From: PALSA-278 sp963760285
GTDB lineage: Bacteria > Acidobacteriota > Terriglobia > Acidiferrales > UBA7541
DNA length: 64,000 bases
Assembly: GCA_963760285.1 (NCBI GenBank)
Contig: CAVXCI010000003.1
Location: 620,001 to 684,000, forward strand
Direction of reading: 5' to 3'
In this document: positions 36,141 through 45,565 of the stretch, in pieces
Position numbering within the stretch: the first letter of the stretch is position 1
Layout: each line of letters begins with the position of its first letter
Notes under the pieces: generated by a model
Database searches by the model: none
Seen by the model: only the letters and a program-made list of their open reading frames with translations
What the model was told of the DNA's origin: nothing
Program-made: the position numbers and the translations under genes

Positions 36141-37650
36141 CTGGACCAGCAACTTTTCCGCACGAAGAACATTGACCAGCTCCTGGCCGACGCCGAGAAT
36201 CCCGAACGCCGTCTGAGCAAGACTCTGGGCTGGATCAGCCTGACGGCGCTGGGCATCGGCGCCATCATCGGCACGGGCATTTTTGTTGTTACGGGCACTG
36301 CCGCCGCCGGTGAAAATCTGCCTTACGATTCGCTGCTGCAAGCGCCTTTGCTGGACGTGCTCATGCACGGCTCCCATGCGCTGAACGCGCACGGCCGCCC
36401 TGGAGCCGGGCCGGCGATTGCCCTCTCCTTCGTCCTGGTGGCTTTCGTATGCGCCTTTGCCGGGCTGTGCTATGCCGAACTGGCTTCGATGATTCCCATC
36501 GCCGGCAGCGCATACACATACACTTATGCAACGCTGGGCGAACTGGTGGCATGGATCATTGGCTGGGATCTGATCCTGGAATACGCAGTTTCCAACATGG
36601 CCGTAGCGGTGGGCTTTTCCGCGTATATAAAAAGCCTTTTTCAAACCTACGGCATCAATATTCCCGATTCCATCAGCACTCCGGCATACCAGCCCGGTGT
36701 CGGGTGGGCGTTCAATTTCAATCTGCTTGGATTCCTCACGGTGATGATTCTCACTGTTCTGCTGGTGGTGGGCGTCAAGGAATCGGCCGGCGCGAACAAC
36801 GTCATGGTGGGCGTCAAGCTGGTAGCCCTGGTTGTCTTCATCGTTGCCGCCAGCCATTACATTCGCCCGGTGAACTACCATCCCTACTTCCCCAATGGCT
36901 GGCAGGGCGTGCTCACCGGCGGGGCCATCGTCTTCTTTTCCTACATTGGATTCGATTCCGTCTCCACCGCCGCCGAGGAATGCCGCAACCCCAAACGCGA
37001 CCTGCCTATCGGCATTCTTTGCTCGCTATTCGTCTGCGCGATTTTTTATGTCGGTGTCGCCGTGGTGCTGACGGGCATTCAGCCCTGGCGAACTCTGAAT
37101 AACGCGGCGCCCGTGGCCAACGCGCTACATGCCATCGGACTGAACACGGTGGAGCGGTGGGTGACCGTGGGCGCGCTTGATGGGCATGATTTCCTCGTTG
37201 CTGGTGTATCAATATGGGCAGGCGCGTGTATGGTTCGCCATGTCGCGCGATGGCCTGCTGCCTCCCAGCTTCTCCTCGGTCCACAGGCGCTTTCGCACGC
37301 CGTATGTCGCCACATGGGTGGCCGGAGTTTTCGTGGGAATTCCCGCGGGTATATTCGACATTGGCACGCTGGTGAACCTCTCCAATATCGGAACGCTTTT
37401 CGCGTTTATACTGGTGGCCATCGCCGTACTGATACTCAGAAAGACGCAGCCCGACCGCCCGCGGGGCTTCCGCGTCCCCTTTTCCCCGTGGGTTCCGCTG
37501 ATGTCTTTGGTGATGTGCTTCATTCTAATGGCCAGCCTCACCGTTGAAAACTGGGTGCGCTTTTTCGTTTGGCTGGTGATCGGCATGTTTATCTATCTCT
37601 TGTACGGCCGCTTCCACAGCACGCTGGCAGCCTCGCCGGAAGGCCGTTGA
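36141..37650 (+). CDS. Cationic amino-acid transporter-type permease, frameshifted
   Basis: APC-superfamily secondary transporter with about 12 membrane helices. The protein reads from RTKNIDQLLADAENPERRLS through TALGIGAIIGTGIFVVTGTA, CYAELASMIPIAGSAYTYTY, FFSYIGFDSVSTAAEECRNP and FAMSRDGLLPPSFSSVHRRF to the stop overlapping the next gene. These are signatures of the CAT subfamily (2.A.3.3). There is no ATG, GTG or TTG in frame between the stop at 36135 and 36348, so the true start is unclear; an indel near 36140 is likely. An extra G at about 37178 breaks the frame: removing it gives GALMGMISSLLVYQYG. The substrate is not determined. Confidence 0.85.
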
Positions 37651-38532
37651 TGCTCCGGCGGTCCTCGTTGGTGGCGCGCCAGCACGGCGGGCGACTCCGC
37701 TCGTTCCGCTGCACGATGGCCTGCGCCGCAGCTGCTGCGCTGGTGATCATACTTCCCGCGGGCGCGTGGAACGCCAACGCTGACCGCCTTATCGCCAATC
37801 AGGCCGTGAACACGCTGCCGGACGATATACGCCCGTTTTTCGAGGCCAATCGCCAGTATCTCGTGCAGCACGTCACTGACGCCCGCGATGAGCTGGCCCG
37901 CGATGCGTTGCAAAGTCCTTATCACTACATTGACCTCGACCGCTACGGGCCGTTCCCTTTCAATTCTCTTCCGCGCGATTACAAAGCCGCAGCCAGCAAG
38001 TTCGGCCGAACTTCCATCGCCATGCACGGCCAGATTCCCTGGCAGATTGGTCTTTACAGCGCCCGCCTGTCGGATGCTTTTCGCGTGAAGAATTGGGATG
38101 CCGCGCGCACCGCCGCGGCTTTCCTGGCTTATTACGTCGCCGAGGCGCACGATCCGTTCAATACCACGCGCGGCCATGATGCCCACACGCCTCCGCAATT
38201 GCGCGTGGACCATCGTTTCGATTCCAGTTTGTTTGATCGCTATTCGCTTATTCTTTTTCACCATCCCACGGCGGCGCGATCTACATTCCCGATCCCACGG
38301 ACCACGCTTTTGAAATGTGTCTGACGGCGCACAGCTGCATGGAGCAGGTGCGCTTGGCCGACACCCGCGCGCGCAAGGGCTGCCCGACTACACCGACGAA
38401 TATTACGACCGCTTCTACAATCAGGCCGGGACCATACTCGTTCGCCAGCTCTCCGACGCCGCCACGGATGTGGGTTCATACTGGCTTACCTCATGGATCA
38501 ACGCCGGCAGGCCGCAGCTTCCGGACCATTAA
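37650..38532 (+). CDS. S1/P1 nuclease/phospholipase C-like secreted protein with altered zinc site, frameshifted
   Basis: The start overlaps the permease stop (TGATG). A signal peptide covers residues 1-39 and the mature N-terminus would be Trp40. The pattern W-NANADRLIANQAV, PYHYIDLDRYGPFPF and AFLAYYVAEAHDPFNTTRG matches S1/P1 zinc nucleases and zinc phospholipase C. But the ligand positions expected from P1 nuclease differ: His6 is Asp45, His116 is Tyr161, Asp120 is Glu165 and His126 is Asn171, while His60 is kept (His92). It may be a non-catalytic relative. One frameshift at about 38275 precedes the C-terminal YIPDPTDHAFEMCLTAHSCM region and the end GRPQLPDH. Confidence 0.7.
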
Positions 38533-38561
38533 AGATCTAGCCCAACGAAGCGTTCCGCCAA

Positions 38562-39584
38562 TTGATTTCCTTTCGACGAACTGCCCAAAGCCGAACTGCA
38601 TCTCCACCTCGAAGGCTCGCATGCAGCCTTCGACAGTGGTGGAGCTGGCTGGCGCCATGGCCAACGCGTCACCGCGGAAGAAGCCGCATCCCGTTACTCG
38701 TACTCTGATTCAACGGGTTCATACAGGCCTACATCTGGGTCACTTCTTTCCTCCATGAGCCGGAGGATTACGCGCTGATCACCCGGCGCCTGATTGAAAC
38801 TCTGCTGCGCGATCACATGGTCTACGCCGAATCAGTATTTCCGCCGGCATGATGCTATGGCGCAAGGAAAATATCACCGAAAATTTCGCGGCCATGTCGG
38901 AGATGGGCGCTTCCGCCCGCCGCGAAGGCTTGCAACTCAAATATCACTTCGATGTGGTGCGCCGGTTTGGGCTGGAGCCGGCCAAGGCCGTCGCGCGCGC
39001 CGCCGCCGATCTGCGATCTCAGGGGTTGGTGGCATTTGGCATTGGCGGCGACGAGAATTCCCTCCCCGCATCCGATTTCCGCAATGTATTTGCGTTCGTC
39101 CGCGAAGCTGGGCTGCACGCCGTTGCCCACGCTGGTGAAATTGGCGGGCCCTGATTCCATTCGCGACGCCATCAACATTCTCCACGCCGAACGCATCGGC
39201 CACGGTATCGCCGCCATGCATGACGCGGCGCTCTGCGACGAACTGGTCCAACGCGGCATCGCTTTCGACGTCTGTCCCGGAAGCAATCTGGCCACCGGCG
39301 CACTCGCGCGGCAGACATCCAATCCCCACGCCACTCTGGCGGACCACCCGCTGAAGCTGCTTTTCGACCGTGGCGTCACTGTCACTCTTTCCACCGACGA
39401 TCCGCCCATGTTTCACACCAATTTGCGCAAGGAATACGAAACCGCCGCCGCTCTGGGTTTCACCAACGAGCAATTGGCCCGCGTGGCGGAAAACGGATTC
39501 CTCGCTGCGTTCCTGCCAGCTGCTGAAAAAAATATCTTGCTGGACCAATTCCGCCAGCGTGCCGCCGCGCTGGGCCTGATATAA
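38562..39584 (+). CDS. add: Adenosine deaminase, frameshifted
   Basis: Zinc-dependent amidohydrolase converting adenosine to inosine. The metal motif LPKAELHLHLEGS (two His) is at the N-terminus; then QRVTAEEAASRYSYSD, FIQAYIWVTSFLHEPEDYAL, ITRRLIETLLRDHMVYAE, GIGGDENSLPASDFRNVFAF, GLHAVAHAGEIGG, the active-site ERIGHGIAAMHD, CPGSNLATGAL and TLSTDDPPMFHTNLRKEYE follow. All catalytic His, Glu and Asp residues are present. At least three indels break the 5' half; the likely start is TTG 38562. Its stop lies ten bases before purS, so the two nucleotide genes are probably co-transcribed. Confidence 0.88.
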
Positions 39585-39593
39585 TTTGTGCTT

Positions 39594-39836
39594 ATGAAAG
39601 CTCACGTATGGGTCATGCCCAAGCCGACGGTTCTGGACCCGCAGGGTCAGACCATCCAGCACGCTCTCGCCTCCCTCGGCTACAATTCCGTGAAGGACGT
39701 GCGCCAGGGGAAGTTTTTCGTCCTCGATTTCGACGGCGCCACGCGCGCGCAGGCCGAAGAGCAGGTGGGGCGCATTGCCAATGAAGTCCTGGCCAATCCC
39801 GTGATCGAATCCTTCCACTTCGAAATCGTCGAATAG
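39594..39836 (+). CDS. purS: PurS subunit of FGAM synthetase
   Basis: Small subunit of the three-part formylglycinamide ribonucleotide amidotransferase (PurSQL), purine synthesis. The 80-aa protein KAHVWVMPKPTVLDPQGQTI, then ALASLGYNSVKDVRQGKFFV and ANPVIESFHFEIVE match PurS closely, including length. ATG 39594 is preferred over the upstream GTG 39588. The usual partners purQ and purL are not next to it; downstream is glmS. So it is an isolated purS, next to adenosine deaminase. Confidence 0.9.
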   Translation: MKAHVWVMPKPTVLDPQGQTIQHALASLGYNSVKDVRQGKFFVLDFDGATRAQAEEQVGRIANEVLANPVIESFHFEIVE

Positions 39837-39962
39837 CGGCCGCCCTTCGCGCCTTTTCAGAAACCTGCGCCATTGCGGAGCGCCATGCCCGCGCGCGGGA
39901 ATGTGTTAACCTGAAAGTGCAGCGGCGGCCGGCGTCTGCCGGTTCCTGACAGGAAAAAAGAA

Positions 39963-41819
39963 ATGTGCGGAATAGTTGGATATATCGGCGCGAAGCGCGT
40001 CGTTCCCCTGATTCTGGACGGGCTCAAGCGGCTGGAATATCGCGGCTACGATTCCGCCGGCATTGCTGTCGTCGGCGCGGACGGCAAGATGGACATCCGC
40101 CGCGCTCCCGGCAAGCTCCAGAATCTCGAAGAGGCCATTCGCCAGCTGCCTCTCGATGGCGTTTACGGCATCGGCCATACACGCTGGGCTACACATGGCC
40201 GTCCCACGGAAGAAAACGCCCATCCTCACCGCGATTGCACGGGCGAAATCGTGGTGGTTCACAACGGCATCATCGAGAACTATCTCGAACTGAAACACAA
40301 ATTGATCAGCGAAGGGCACCGCTTCGTCACCGAGACGGACACGGAAGTAATGGCTCACCTCATCGAAAAATACTCCGCCGACGCTTCATTCGAGGAGGCT
40401 GTTCTGAAGACCGTCCGCCTGTTGCGCGGCGTTTTCGCGCTGGTGACGATTTCTTCCCGCGACCCCAACAAAATTATTGCCGCGCGCTTCGGACCGCCGG
40501 TGGTTGTGGGCGTCGGCAAGGATGAGTGTTTCGTCGCCAGCGATATTCCCGCCCTTCTGCATCACACCCGCGAAGTGTTTTTCCTGGCGGATGGGGACGT
40601 GGCTGTTCTTTCGCCCTCCGGCGTTCGCGTGATGGATTTCGAAGGCCACCCCGTGGAGCGCCCGCTGCAGCACATCAACTGGGACCCCATCATGGCGGAA
40701 AAGGGCGGCTTCAAGCACTTCATGCAGAAAGAGATTTTCGAGCAGCCGCGCGCCGTGCGCGACACGCTCCTCGGCCGATTTTCTCTTGATAGCGGCCAGC
40801 TGTTTTTGGAACCGCTGGGCATTTCCGAAGAGGAAATCCGCAAGATTCACAGCATAAGAATCGTGGCTTGCGGCACCAGCTGGCATGCCGGCCTGGCGGG
40901 CAAGGTCATGATTGAGCGCCTGGCGAAAATTCCCGTGGAAGTGGACTACGGCAGCGAATTCCGCTATCGCGATCCCATCGTGGACGGACGCACGCTGGTG
41001 GTGGTCATCAGCCAGTCTGGCGAAACGGCCGATACCATCGCCGCTCTGCGCGAAGCCAAACTAAAGGGCGCGCACACTCTGGCTATCTGCAACGTGGAAG
41101 GCTCCATGATCACCCGCGAGGCCGCCGGGACCATCCTGACGCACGCTGGCCCGGAAATTGGAGTGGCGTCCACCAAGGCTTTCACCGGCCAGTTGACGGC
41201 GCTTATCCTGCTGGCTCTGCGACTGGCGCAGGCTCGCGAGAAGATTGGAACCGATTGTTCGCGCGCGCTTTTGCAGGAGCTCACCCGCATTCCCCACAAG
41301 ATGGAGACCGTGCTGCAGCATGATGCGCAGTGCGAAGAGCTGGCCCGGCAATTTTTCCGCCACACGGATTTTTTGTATCTTGGGCGTGGAATTCATTTTC
41401 CCATCGCTTTGGAAGGCGCGCTGAAGCTGAAGGAAATTTCCTACATCCACGCGGAGGGTTATCCGGCGGGCGAAATGAAGCACGGCCCCAACGCCTTGAT
41501 TGACGAAAATCTTCCGGTGGTCTTTTTGGCGACGCGCGACGAATCCGATCCCGCCTCCATGACCCGTTATGAGAAAACGGTGTCCAATATTGAAGAGGTT
41601 CGCGCCCGCGATGGCATCGTTCTCTCCGTGGTCACCGAAGGCGATCAGGTGGCCCGCCAATCCTCCCAGCACGTCATCGAGATTCCGTCCGCGCCGGAGC
41701 TTCTTGCGCCGCTGCTGGAAATTTTGCCGTTGCAGCTGCTGGCCTATCATATTGCGGTGCGGCGTGGTTGCGACGTGGATCAGCCGCGCAATCTGGCCAA
41801 GTCGGTCACCGTCGAATAG
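39963..41819 (+). CDS. glmS: Glucosamine-6-phosphate synthase
   Basis: Glutamine:fructose-6-phosphate aminotransferase, first step to UDP-GlcNAc for peptidoglycan and LPS. The 618-aa protein has the N-terminal nucleophile Cys2 (MCGIVGYIG), RLEYRGYDSAGIAVV, TRWATHGRPTEENAHPH, and two SIS domains: ACGTSWHAG and SQSGETADTIAALREAK; then GRGIHFPIALEGALKLKEIS and HAEGYPAGEMKHGPNALID. It ends NLAKSVTVE as usual. AGGA lies eight bases upstream of ATG. I looked for a glmS ribozyme in the 126-base leader and do not see one. Intact. Confidence 0.97.
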   Translation: MCGIVGYIGAKRVVPLILDGLKRLEYRGYDSAGIAVVGADGKMDIRRAPGKLQNLEEAIRQLPLDGVYGIGHTRWATHGRPTEENAHPHRDCTGEIVVVHNGIIENYLELKHKLISEGHRFVTETDTEVMAHLIEKYSADASFEEAVLKTVRLLRGVFALVTISSRDPNKIIAARFGPPVVVGVGKDECFVASDIPALLHHTREVFFLADGDVAVLSPSGVRVMDFEGHPVERPLQHINWDPIMAEKGGFKHFMQKEIFEQPRAVRDTLLGRFSLDSGQLFLEPLGISEEEIRKIHSIRIVACGTSWHAGLAGKVMIERLAKIPVEVDYGSEFRYRDPIVDGRTLVVVISQSGETADTIAALREAKLKGAHTLAICNVEGSMITREAAGTILTHAGPEIGVASTKAFTGQLTALILLALRLAQAREKIGTDCSRALLQELTRIPHKMETVLQHDAQCEELARQFFRHTDFLYLGRGIHFPIALEGALKLKEISYIHAEGYPAGEMKHGPNALIDENLPVVFLATRDESDPASMTRYEKTVSNIEEVRARDGIVLSVVTEGDQVARQSSQHVIEIPSAPELLAPLLEILPLQLLAYHIAVRRGCDVDQPRNLAKSVTVE

Positions 41820-41826
41820 CCGCGTT

Positions 41827-43200
41827 ATGTATAGGATGGAGCTCCGAAAACCCAGCAGTATCCCCGGCAAGAAGTTCGTCCAACCGTCGTGCCGCGGGGT
41901 TTGCGTGCATTTTGCCTCCGCGCTTGCTGCAATAATCCTGATGGCCTGTTTCTCGCTTCAACTATTCGCGCAGCAGGATCAGGACCCCGCCGCGAATCTT
42001 ACGGCCATCACCGCTACCGGCTCCGCGCGTTTTTCGTCCGATCAAATCGCCGCCATGAGCGGCCTGGGAATCACGGAAACCGTGCATCGCGCCGATTTCC
42101 AGCGGGCCGCCGACCGCCTTGCGGCGCTGGGCTGCTTTTCCAACGTCCGTTACACTTTCACCAGCAAGGGCAACGCCGTGCAGGTCGCGTTTGAAGTTGC
42201 GGACGCGCCCTCCGTTTCCGCGGATTTCGATAATTTCCCCTGGCTTGACGATCAGGAAATTCAGCAGGCGTTGAAGAAAAGCATCAGTCTTTATGACGGG
42301 ACGCTTCCCCTCCAGGGCACACTGCTCGATGGCGTCTCCCAGGTCCTCCAGAAACTTCTTGCGGAGCACCATATTCGTGGCTCATTGCAGTTCCAGTTGA
42401 TTGCCGCTCCCGATAGCGATGACCAGATGATGCGCATCCGTCTGGACAGCCCGGCGATGAAAATTGGAAGCATCGAATTCGGAGATTCCCTGGCGCAAAA
42501 TGACGTGCATATCCGCGAACGCCTTTCCGACATCGTCGGAAAACCTTATTCCCGTTACGATATCGAAGTTTTCAACCTGGAGCGCGTACGTCCCCTTTAC
42601 TGGCAAAATGCCCACCTGCACGTGCGCTTCGGAACACCTCAGGTTCGCTTCAGCGGCGATCCCAACCGGCCACTACCGGAGAGCCTCACGATTTTTGACC
42701 CCATAGACCCGGGTCCTTCGTTCACCTGGGGCGGCGCAACGTGGACCGGAAACAGCGTCCTTGCCGTGGCGGAGTTAAATGGCATGGTGGAACTACAACC
42801 CGGGCAGCCGGCTGATGGCATGAAAATTGCCGCTGGGTGGGAAAGCGTTCGCGCTGCTTATGGACGTCGCGGCTTTCTGGATGTCCGCGTGGACCCGGCC
42901 GAGGATTTTGATATGACGCAGAACCGCGCCTCGTATCGCGTGCGAATCACCGAAGGCCCTCAATACCGCATGGGCGAGCTGGTTCTTACCGGAGTTTCGC
43001 TGGCGGCCGAACGGCGCATTCGCGCGGCATGGAAAATGGACAAAGGTTCAATTTTCGACCGCGCGTACTTCGATGCGTTTGTCGCCACGGGCATCAAGCA
43101 AGCGCTCAACGGGCTTCCGGTACACATTGAAAAAATCGGACAGTTCTTGCGCACGGACCCGCGGACGGCTACTGTGGATGTGCTGCTGGACTTTCAGTAG
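41827..43200 (+). CDS. POTRA-domain secreted protein without beta-barrel
   Basis: A 457-aa exported protein: signal sequence ASALAAIILMACFSLQLFAQ (about 28-47), then a series of POTRA-like beta-alpha-alpha-beta-beta units. Clear examples are HRADFQRAADRLAALGCFSN (helix-loop typical of POTRA), YDIEVFNLERVRPLYWQNAH, and GWESVRAAYGRRGFLDVRVD followed by YRVRITEGPQYRMGELVLTG. It stops right after the last POTRA-like strand (TVDVLLDFQ), so no BamA/TamA-type membrane barrel is present. It may be a periplasmic chaperone or a partner of a separate barrel protein. Start ATG 41827 or 41836. Seven bases after glmS and five before larE. Confidence 0.75.
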   Translation: MYRMELRKPSSIPGKKFVQPSCRGVCVHFASALAAIILMACFSLQLFAQQDQDPAANLTAITATGSARFSSDQIAAMSGLGITETVHRADFQRAADRLAALGCFSNVRYTFTSKGNAVQVAFEVADAPSVSADFDNFPWLDDQEIQQALKKSISLYDGTLPLQGTLLDGVSQVLQKLLAEHHIRGSLQFQLIAAPDSDDQMMRIRLDSPAMKIGSIEFGDSLAQNDVHIRERLSDIVGKPYSRYDIEVFNLERVRPLYWQNAHLHVRFGTPQVRFSGDPNRPLPESLTIFDPIDPGPSFTWGGATWTGNSVLAVAELNGMVELQPGQPADGMKIAAGWESVRAAYGRRGFLDVRVDPAEDFDMTQNRASYRVRITEGPQYRMGELVLTGVSLAAERRIRAAWKMDKGSIFDRAYFDAFVATGIKQALNGLPVHIEKIGQFLRTDPRTATVDVLLDFQ

Positions 43201-43205
43201 GGCCC

Positions 43206-44144
43206 ATGAAGGACCTACGCTCTCAACCCGTGGTGATCGCCAATTCGGCGGAGCCCCCGCCGGCTTTCCCGCCGGCTGCGGATGTTTCCTCGCCTGAAAA
43301 TTCATTCACCACTGCGCCGCCTGTTCCTGATTCCCGCGCGTTTGGGAAACAGGACGCCCTGCTTGCATCCCTGAAGGCTCACGATTCCCTGCTGGTGGCA
43401 TTCTCCGGCGGCACGGACTCCGCTTATCTTGCGTGGGCCGCGAATCAGGCCCTCGGACAGCGGGCCCTTGCAGTGACCGCCGTGTCTCCCAGTTTTTCCG
43501 CGCATGACCGCCGGGTGGCGGGCGAGTTCGCCGCCGAGGCCGGTTTGCGCCACGAATGGATTGAAACCCGTGAATTCGAGAATCAACTGTACGTCGCCAA
43601 TCAGCCGGACCGCTGCTACCACTGCAAGGATGAACTTTTCCGCTTAATGGAGTCTCTGGCTGCCGCGCGGGATTTTGCGGCTCTCGCCTACGGCGTAAAT
43701 GCCGACGACACTCACGATTTTCGTCCCGGCCATCGCGCCGCCGCGGAACATCGCGTCCTCGCGCCGCTTCTGGATGCCGCGCTCAACAAGCCGGAAATCC
43801 GATCTCTGGCCCGCGCCGCCGGGCTGCGCATCTGGGACCGCCCGGCCTCAGCGTGCCTTTCGTCAAGGATTCCGTATGGCACGGCGGTGACCCCTGAATT
43901 GCTGGCGCTGGTGGAGCGCGGCGAATGCGCGCTTCGCGAACTGGGCTTCCGGCAATTTCGCGTGCGCGCCCACGGCGAACTGGCGCGCGTGGAGATCGCG
44001 GTGGACGAATTGCCCCGCGCTCTCCTGCCCGCGACTCTGGCTGAGATTTCCTCTCGTCTGCGCGCCGCGGGATTTGCCTATGTCACGCTGGACATGGAGG
44101 GCTACCGCCAGGGATCGCTTAACGAGGCCCTGAAGCGCCTTTGA
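43206..44144 (+). CDS. larE: Pyridinium-3,5-bisthiocarboxylate mononucleotide sulfur transferase LarE
   Basis: ATP-dependent sacrificial sulfur transferase of the nickel-pincer nucleotide cofactor pathway; it converts the pyridinium dicarboxylate to the dithiocarboxylate. The 312-aa protein has the PP-loop FSGGTDS (67-72), a Cys pair PDRCYHCKDE (137/140), the key sulfur-donor segment DRPASACLSSRIPYG with Cys217, and the C-terminal GYRQGSLNEAL. A disordered Pro/Ala-rich leader of about 45 residues precedes the family start. larC lies 8 kb away on the other strand, but larB and larA are not in the window. It starts five bases after the POTRA gene. Confidence 0.93.
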   Translation: MKDLRSQPVVIANSAEPPPAFPPAADVSSPENSFTTAPPVPDSRAFGKQDALLASLKAHDSLLVAFSGGTDSAYLAWAANQALGQRALAVTAVSPSFSAHDRRVAGEFAAEAGLRHEWIETREFENQLYVANQPDRCYHCKDELFRLMESLAAARDFAALAYGVNADDTHDFRPGHRAAAEHRVLAPLLDAALNKPEIRSLARAAGLRIWDRPASACLSSRIPYGTAVTPELLALVERGECALRELGFRQFRVRAHGELARVEIAVDELPRALLPATLAEISSRLRAAGFAYVTLDMEGYRQGSLNEALKRL

Positions 44145-44263
44145 GGGGGCGCCGGAATCGAATGCCTCTTGTTTTTTATCCTCATCTGTGCGGAACTTGC
44201 CGGGCTCGCTTTTCGTAATTCTATATGTGCGCGTGATACGGTGAGCGGGTGAGGTTGCTGCGA

Positions 44264-45253
44264 ATGCTCAAGACTGCCAATGCCAGACGTTTTCTGATTC
44301 CCGGCCTCGTTGTGGCCTTCTGCGCCGCATTGGCGGCCTGCGGCGGCATGATGTCGCGTACCTCCGGATCATTTGACAGGACACTCACCGTAAACGGTCC
44401 CGTCCAGCTGGATATTCGCAGTTCCTCGGGCAACACCCGCATCAGTCCCGGAGCGCCCGGCCAGGTGCGCATCCATGCGGACTTCTATGCTCGCGCCTGG
44501 TCCATGGAAGGCGCCCGGCAGCGCGCGCAGCAAGTGACCGAGCATCCCCCCATAGAGCAACAGGACAATTTCATCCGGCTGGGATCGGAAATGCGCAGTC
44601 TCCTCGACCTTTCCGTGAACTACACCATTGAAGTCCCGCCGGATACGTCGCTTCAGGGCGCCACCGGCTCCGGCAATTTTCAGGTGGCCGGTATTCGTGG
44701 CCCGGCGCGGATCATCGCCGGCTCGGGCGATATTGATATTGCGGGCGTCCAGCAGGAGGTGAAGGTTACGGCTGGCAGCGGAGATATTTCCATCGCCGGC
44801 GTAAAGGACAACGTCGAAGTAACGGCGGGGTCGGGCAGCATTAGAATTGCCGGGTCAGGGGGGGAGATCCGCATGCACGCCGGCTCCGGCGATATTTCCA
44901 TTGCCGCTCCGGGCGGCCCCGTGAACGTGACGGCCGGCAGCGGAAGCGTCGCGCTGGCTGGCCTGCAATACGATGCGCATGTCAGTACCAGTTCCGGCGC
45001 GATCTCCCTGCAGGGAACTCCGTCGAATCACAGCTATTGGGAATTGCAGGCCGGTTCCGGCCAGGTCACTGTGGACGTGCCCGGCGATGCCAGTTTTCGG
45101 CTTTATGCTCATTCCGAATCAGGCGGCATCCGGACGGATATTCCCCTCGTCGCCGAGGAAACCAGTTCCAAACATGATTTACGCGCCCACATTGGGCAAG
45201 GCGACGCCCGCATCGAAATTCGCACGGCGTCGGGCGACATCCATTTGCGATAG
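44264..45253 (+). CDS. DUF4097-type lipoprotein with repeated beta motif
   Basis: Predicted lipoprotein, 329 aa from ATG 44264 (GAGG nine bases upstream; a GTG at 44249 is also possible). The lipobox LAAC puts the acylated Cys at residue 26. The rest is beta-rich and repetitive: a motif of the form AGSGDISIAG recurs about seven times (AGSGDIDIAG, AGSGDISIAG, AGSGSIRIAG, AGSGDISIAA, AGSGSVALAG, SSGAISLQG, AGSGQVTVDV), consistent with the right-handed beta-helix of DUF4097 putative adhesins. Function is unknown; these proteins are often near membrane-stress genes. The next gene, a small membrane protein, is 33 bases downstream. Confidence 0.8.
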   Translation: MLKTANARRFLIPGLVVAFCAALAACGGMMSRTSGSFDRTLTVNGPVQLDIRSSSGNTRISPGAPGQVRIHADFYARAWSMEGARQRAQQVTEHPPIEQQDNFIRLGSEMRSLLDLSVNYTIEVPPDTSLQGATGSGNFQVAGIRGPARIIAGSGDIDIAGVQQEVKVTAGSGDISIAGVKDNVEVTAGSGSIRIAGSGGEIRMHAGSGDISIAAPGGPVNVTAGSGSVALAGLQYDAHVSTSSGAISLQGTPSNHSYWELQAGSGQVTVDVPGDASFRLYAHSESGGIRTDIPLVAEETSSKHDLRAHIGQGDARIEIRTASGDIHLR

Positions 45254-45286
45254 CTGGCAAAGACGAATTCAAAGGAATCACGAACC

Positions 45287-45487
45287 ATGGTCAAATTTCT
45301 CCTTTGGTGCATTCTGCTGGTTCTCTGCTGGCCGCTGGCCATCGCTGCTCTGGTGATTTATCCCTTTGTGTGGTTGATTCTGCTTCCCTTCCGTATCGTA
45401 GGTATTGTTTTTACCGGCCTGTTGGACGCGCTATGGGCGCTGGTCACGTTGCCGGCGCGCGTCCTGCGCGGTCCGGCAAGAATCTAA
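45287..45487 (+). CDS. Small two-helix membrane protein, 66 aa
   Basis: Almost entirely hydrophobic: helices at about 4-24 (FLLWCILLVLCWPLAIAALV) and 30-55, with a basic C-terminal end (RVLRGPARI). AAAGGA lies 11 bases upstream of ATG 45287. It follows the DUF4097 gene closely and precedes a likely terminator, so the two probably form a short operon. Such tiny proteins can be subunits or regulators of larger membrane proteins; no function is recognised. Confidence 0.65.
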   Translation: MVKFLLWCILLVLCWPLAIAALVIYPFVWLILLPFRIVGIVFTGLLDALWALVTLPARVLRGPARI

Positions 45488-45516
45488 CCGCAACCCTGTT
45501 CGAGTACCGCCCGCGC

Positions 45517-45535
45517 TTGCCGCCACAAGCGGCAA
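45517..45535 (+). terminator. Hairpin TTGCCGC-CACAA-GCGGCAA
   Basis: A perfect seven-base stem with a five-base loop, 30 bases after the small membrane-protein stop, followed by tcttccgctcttg. The stem is good but the T-tract is poor, so it may be a weak intrinsic terminator separating the DUF4097 pair from the TPR-thioredoxin gene. Confidence 0.45.
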
Positions 45536-45565
45536 TCTTCCGCTCTTGATAGAATGGAGGCGTCC

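Noticed and set aside
39837..39962. A glmS ribozyme or riboswitch upstream of glmS
   Set aside because: The 126-base leader was checked for a ribozyme core and pseudoknot stems; none was recognisable.
44690..45090. A DNA tandem repeat in the DUF4097 gene
   Set aside because: The repetition is at protein level with varied codons; no exact DNA repeat unit was seen.
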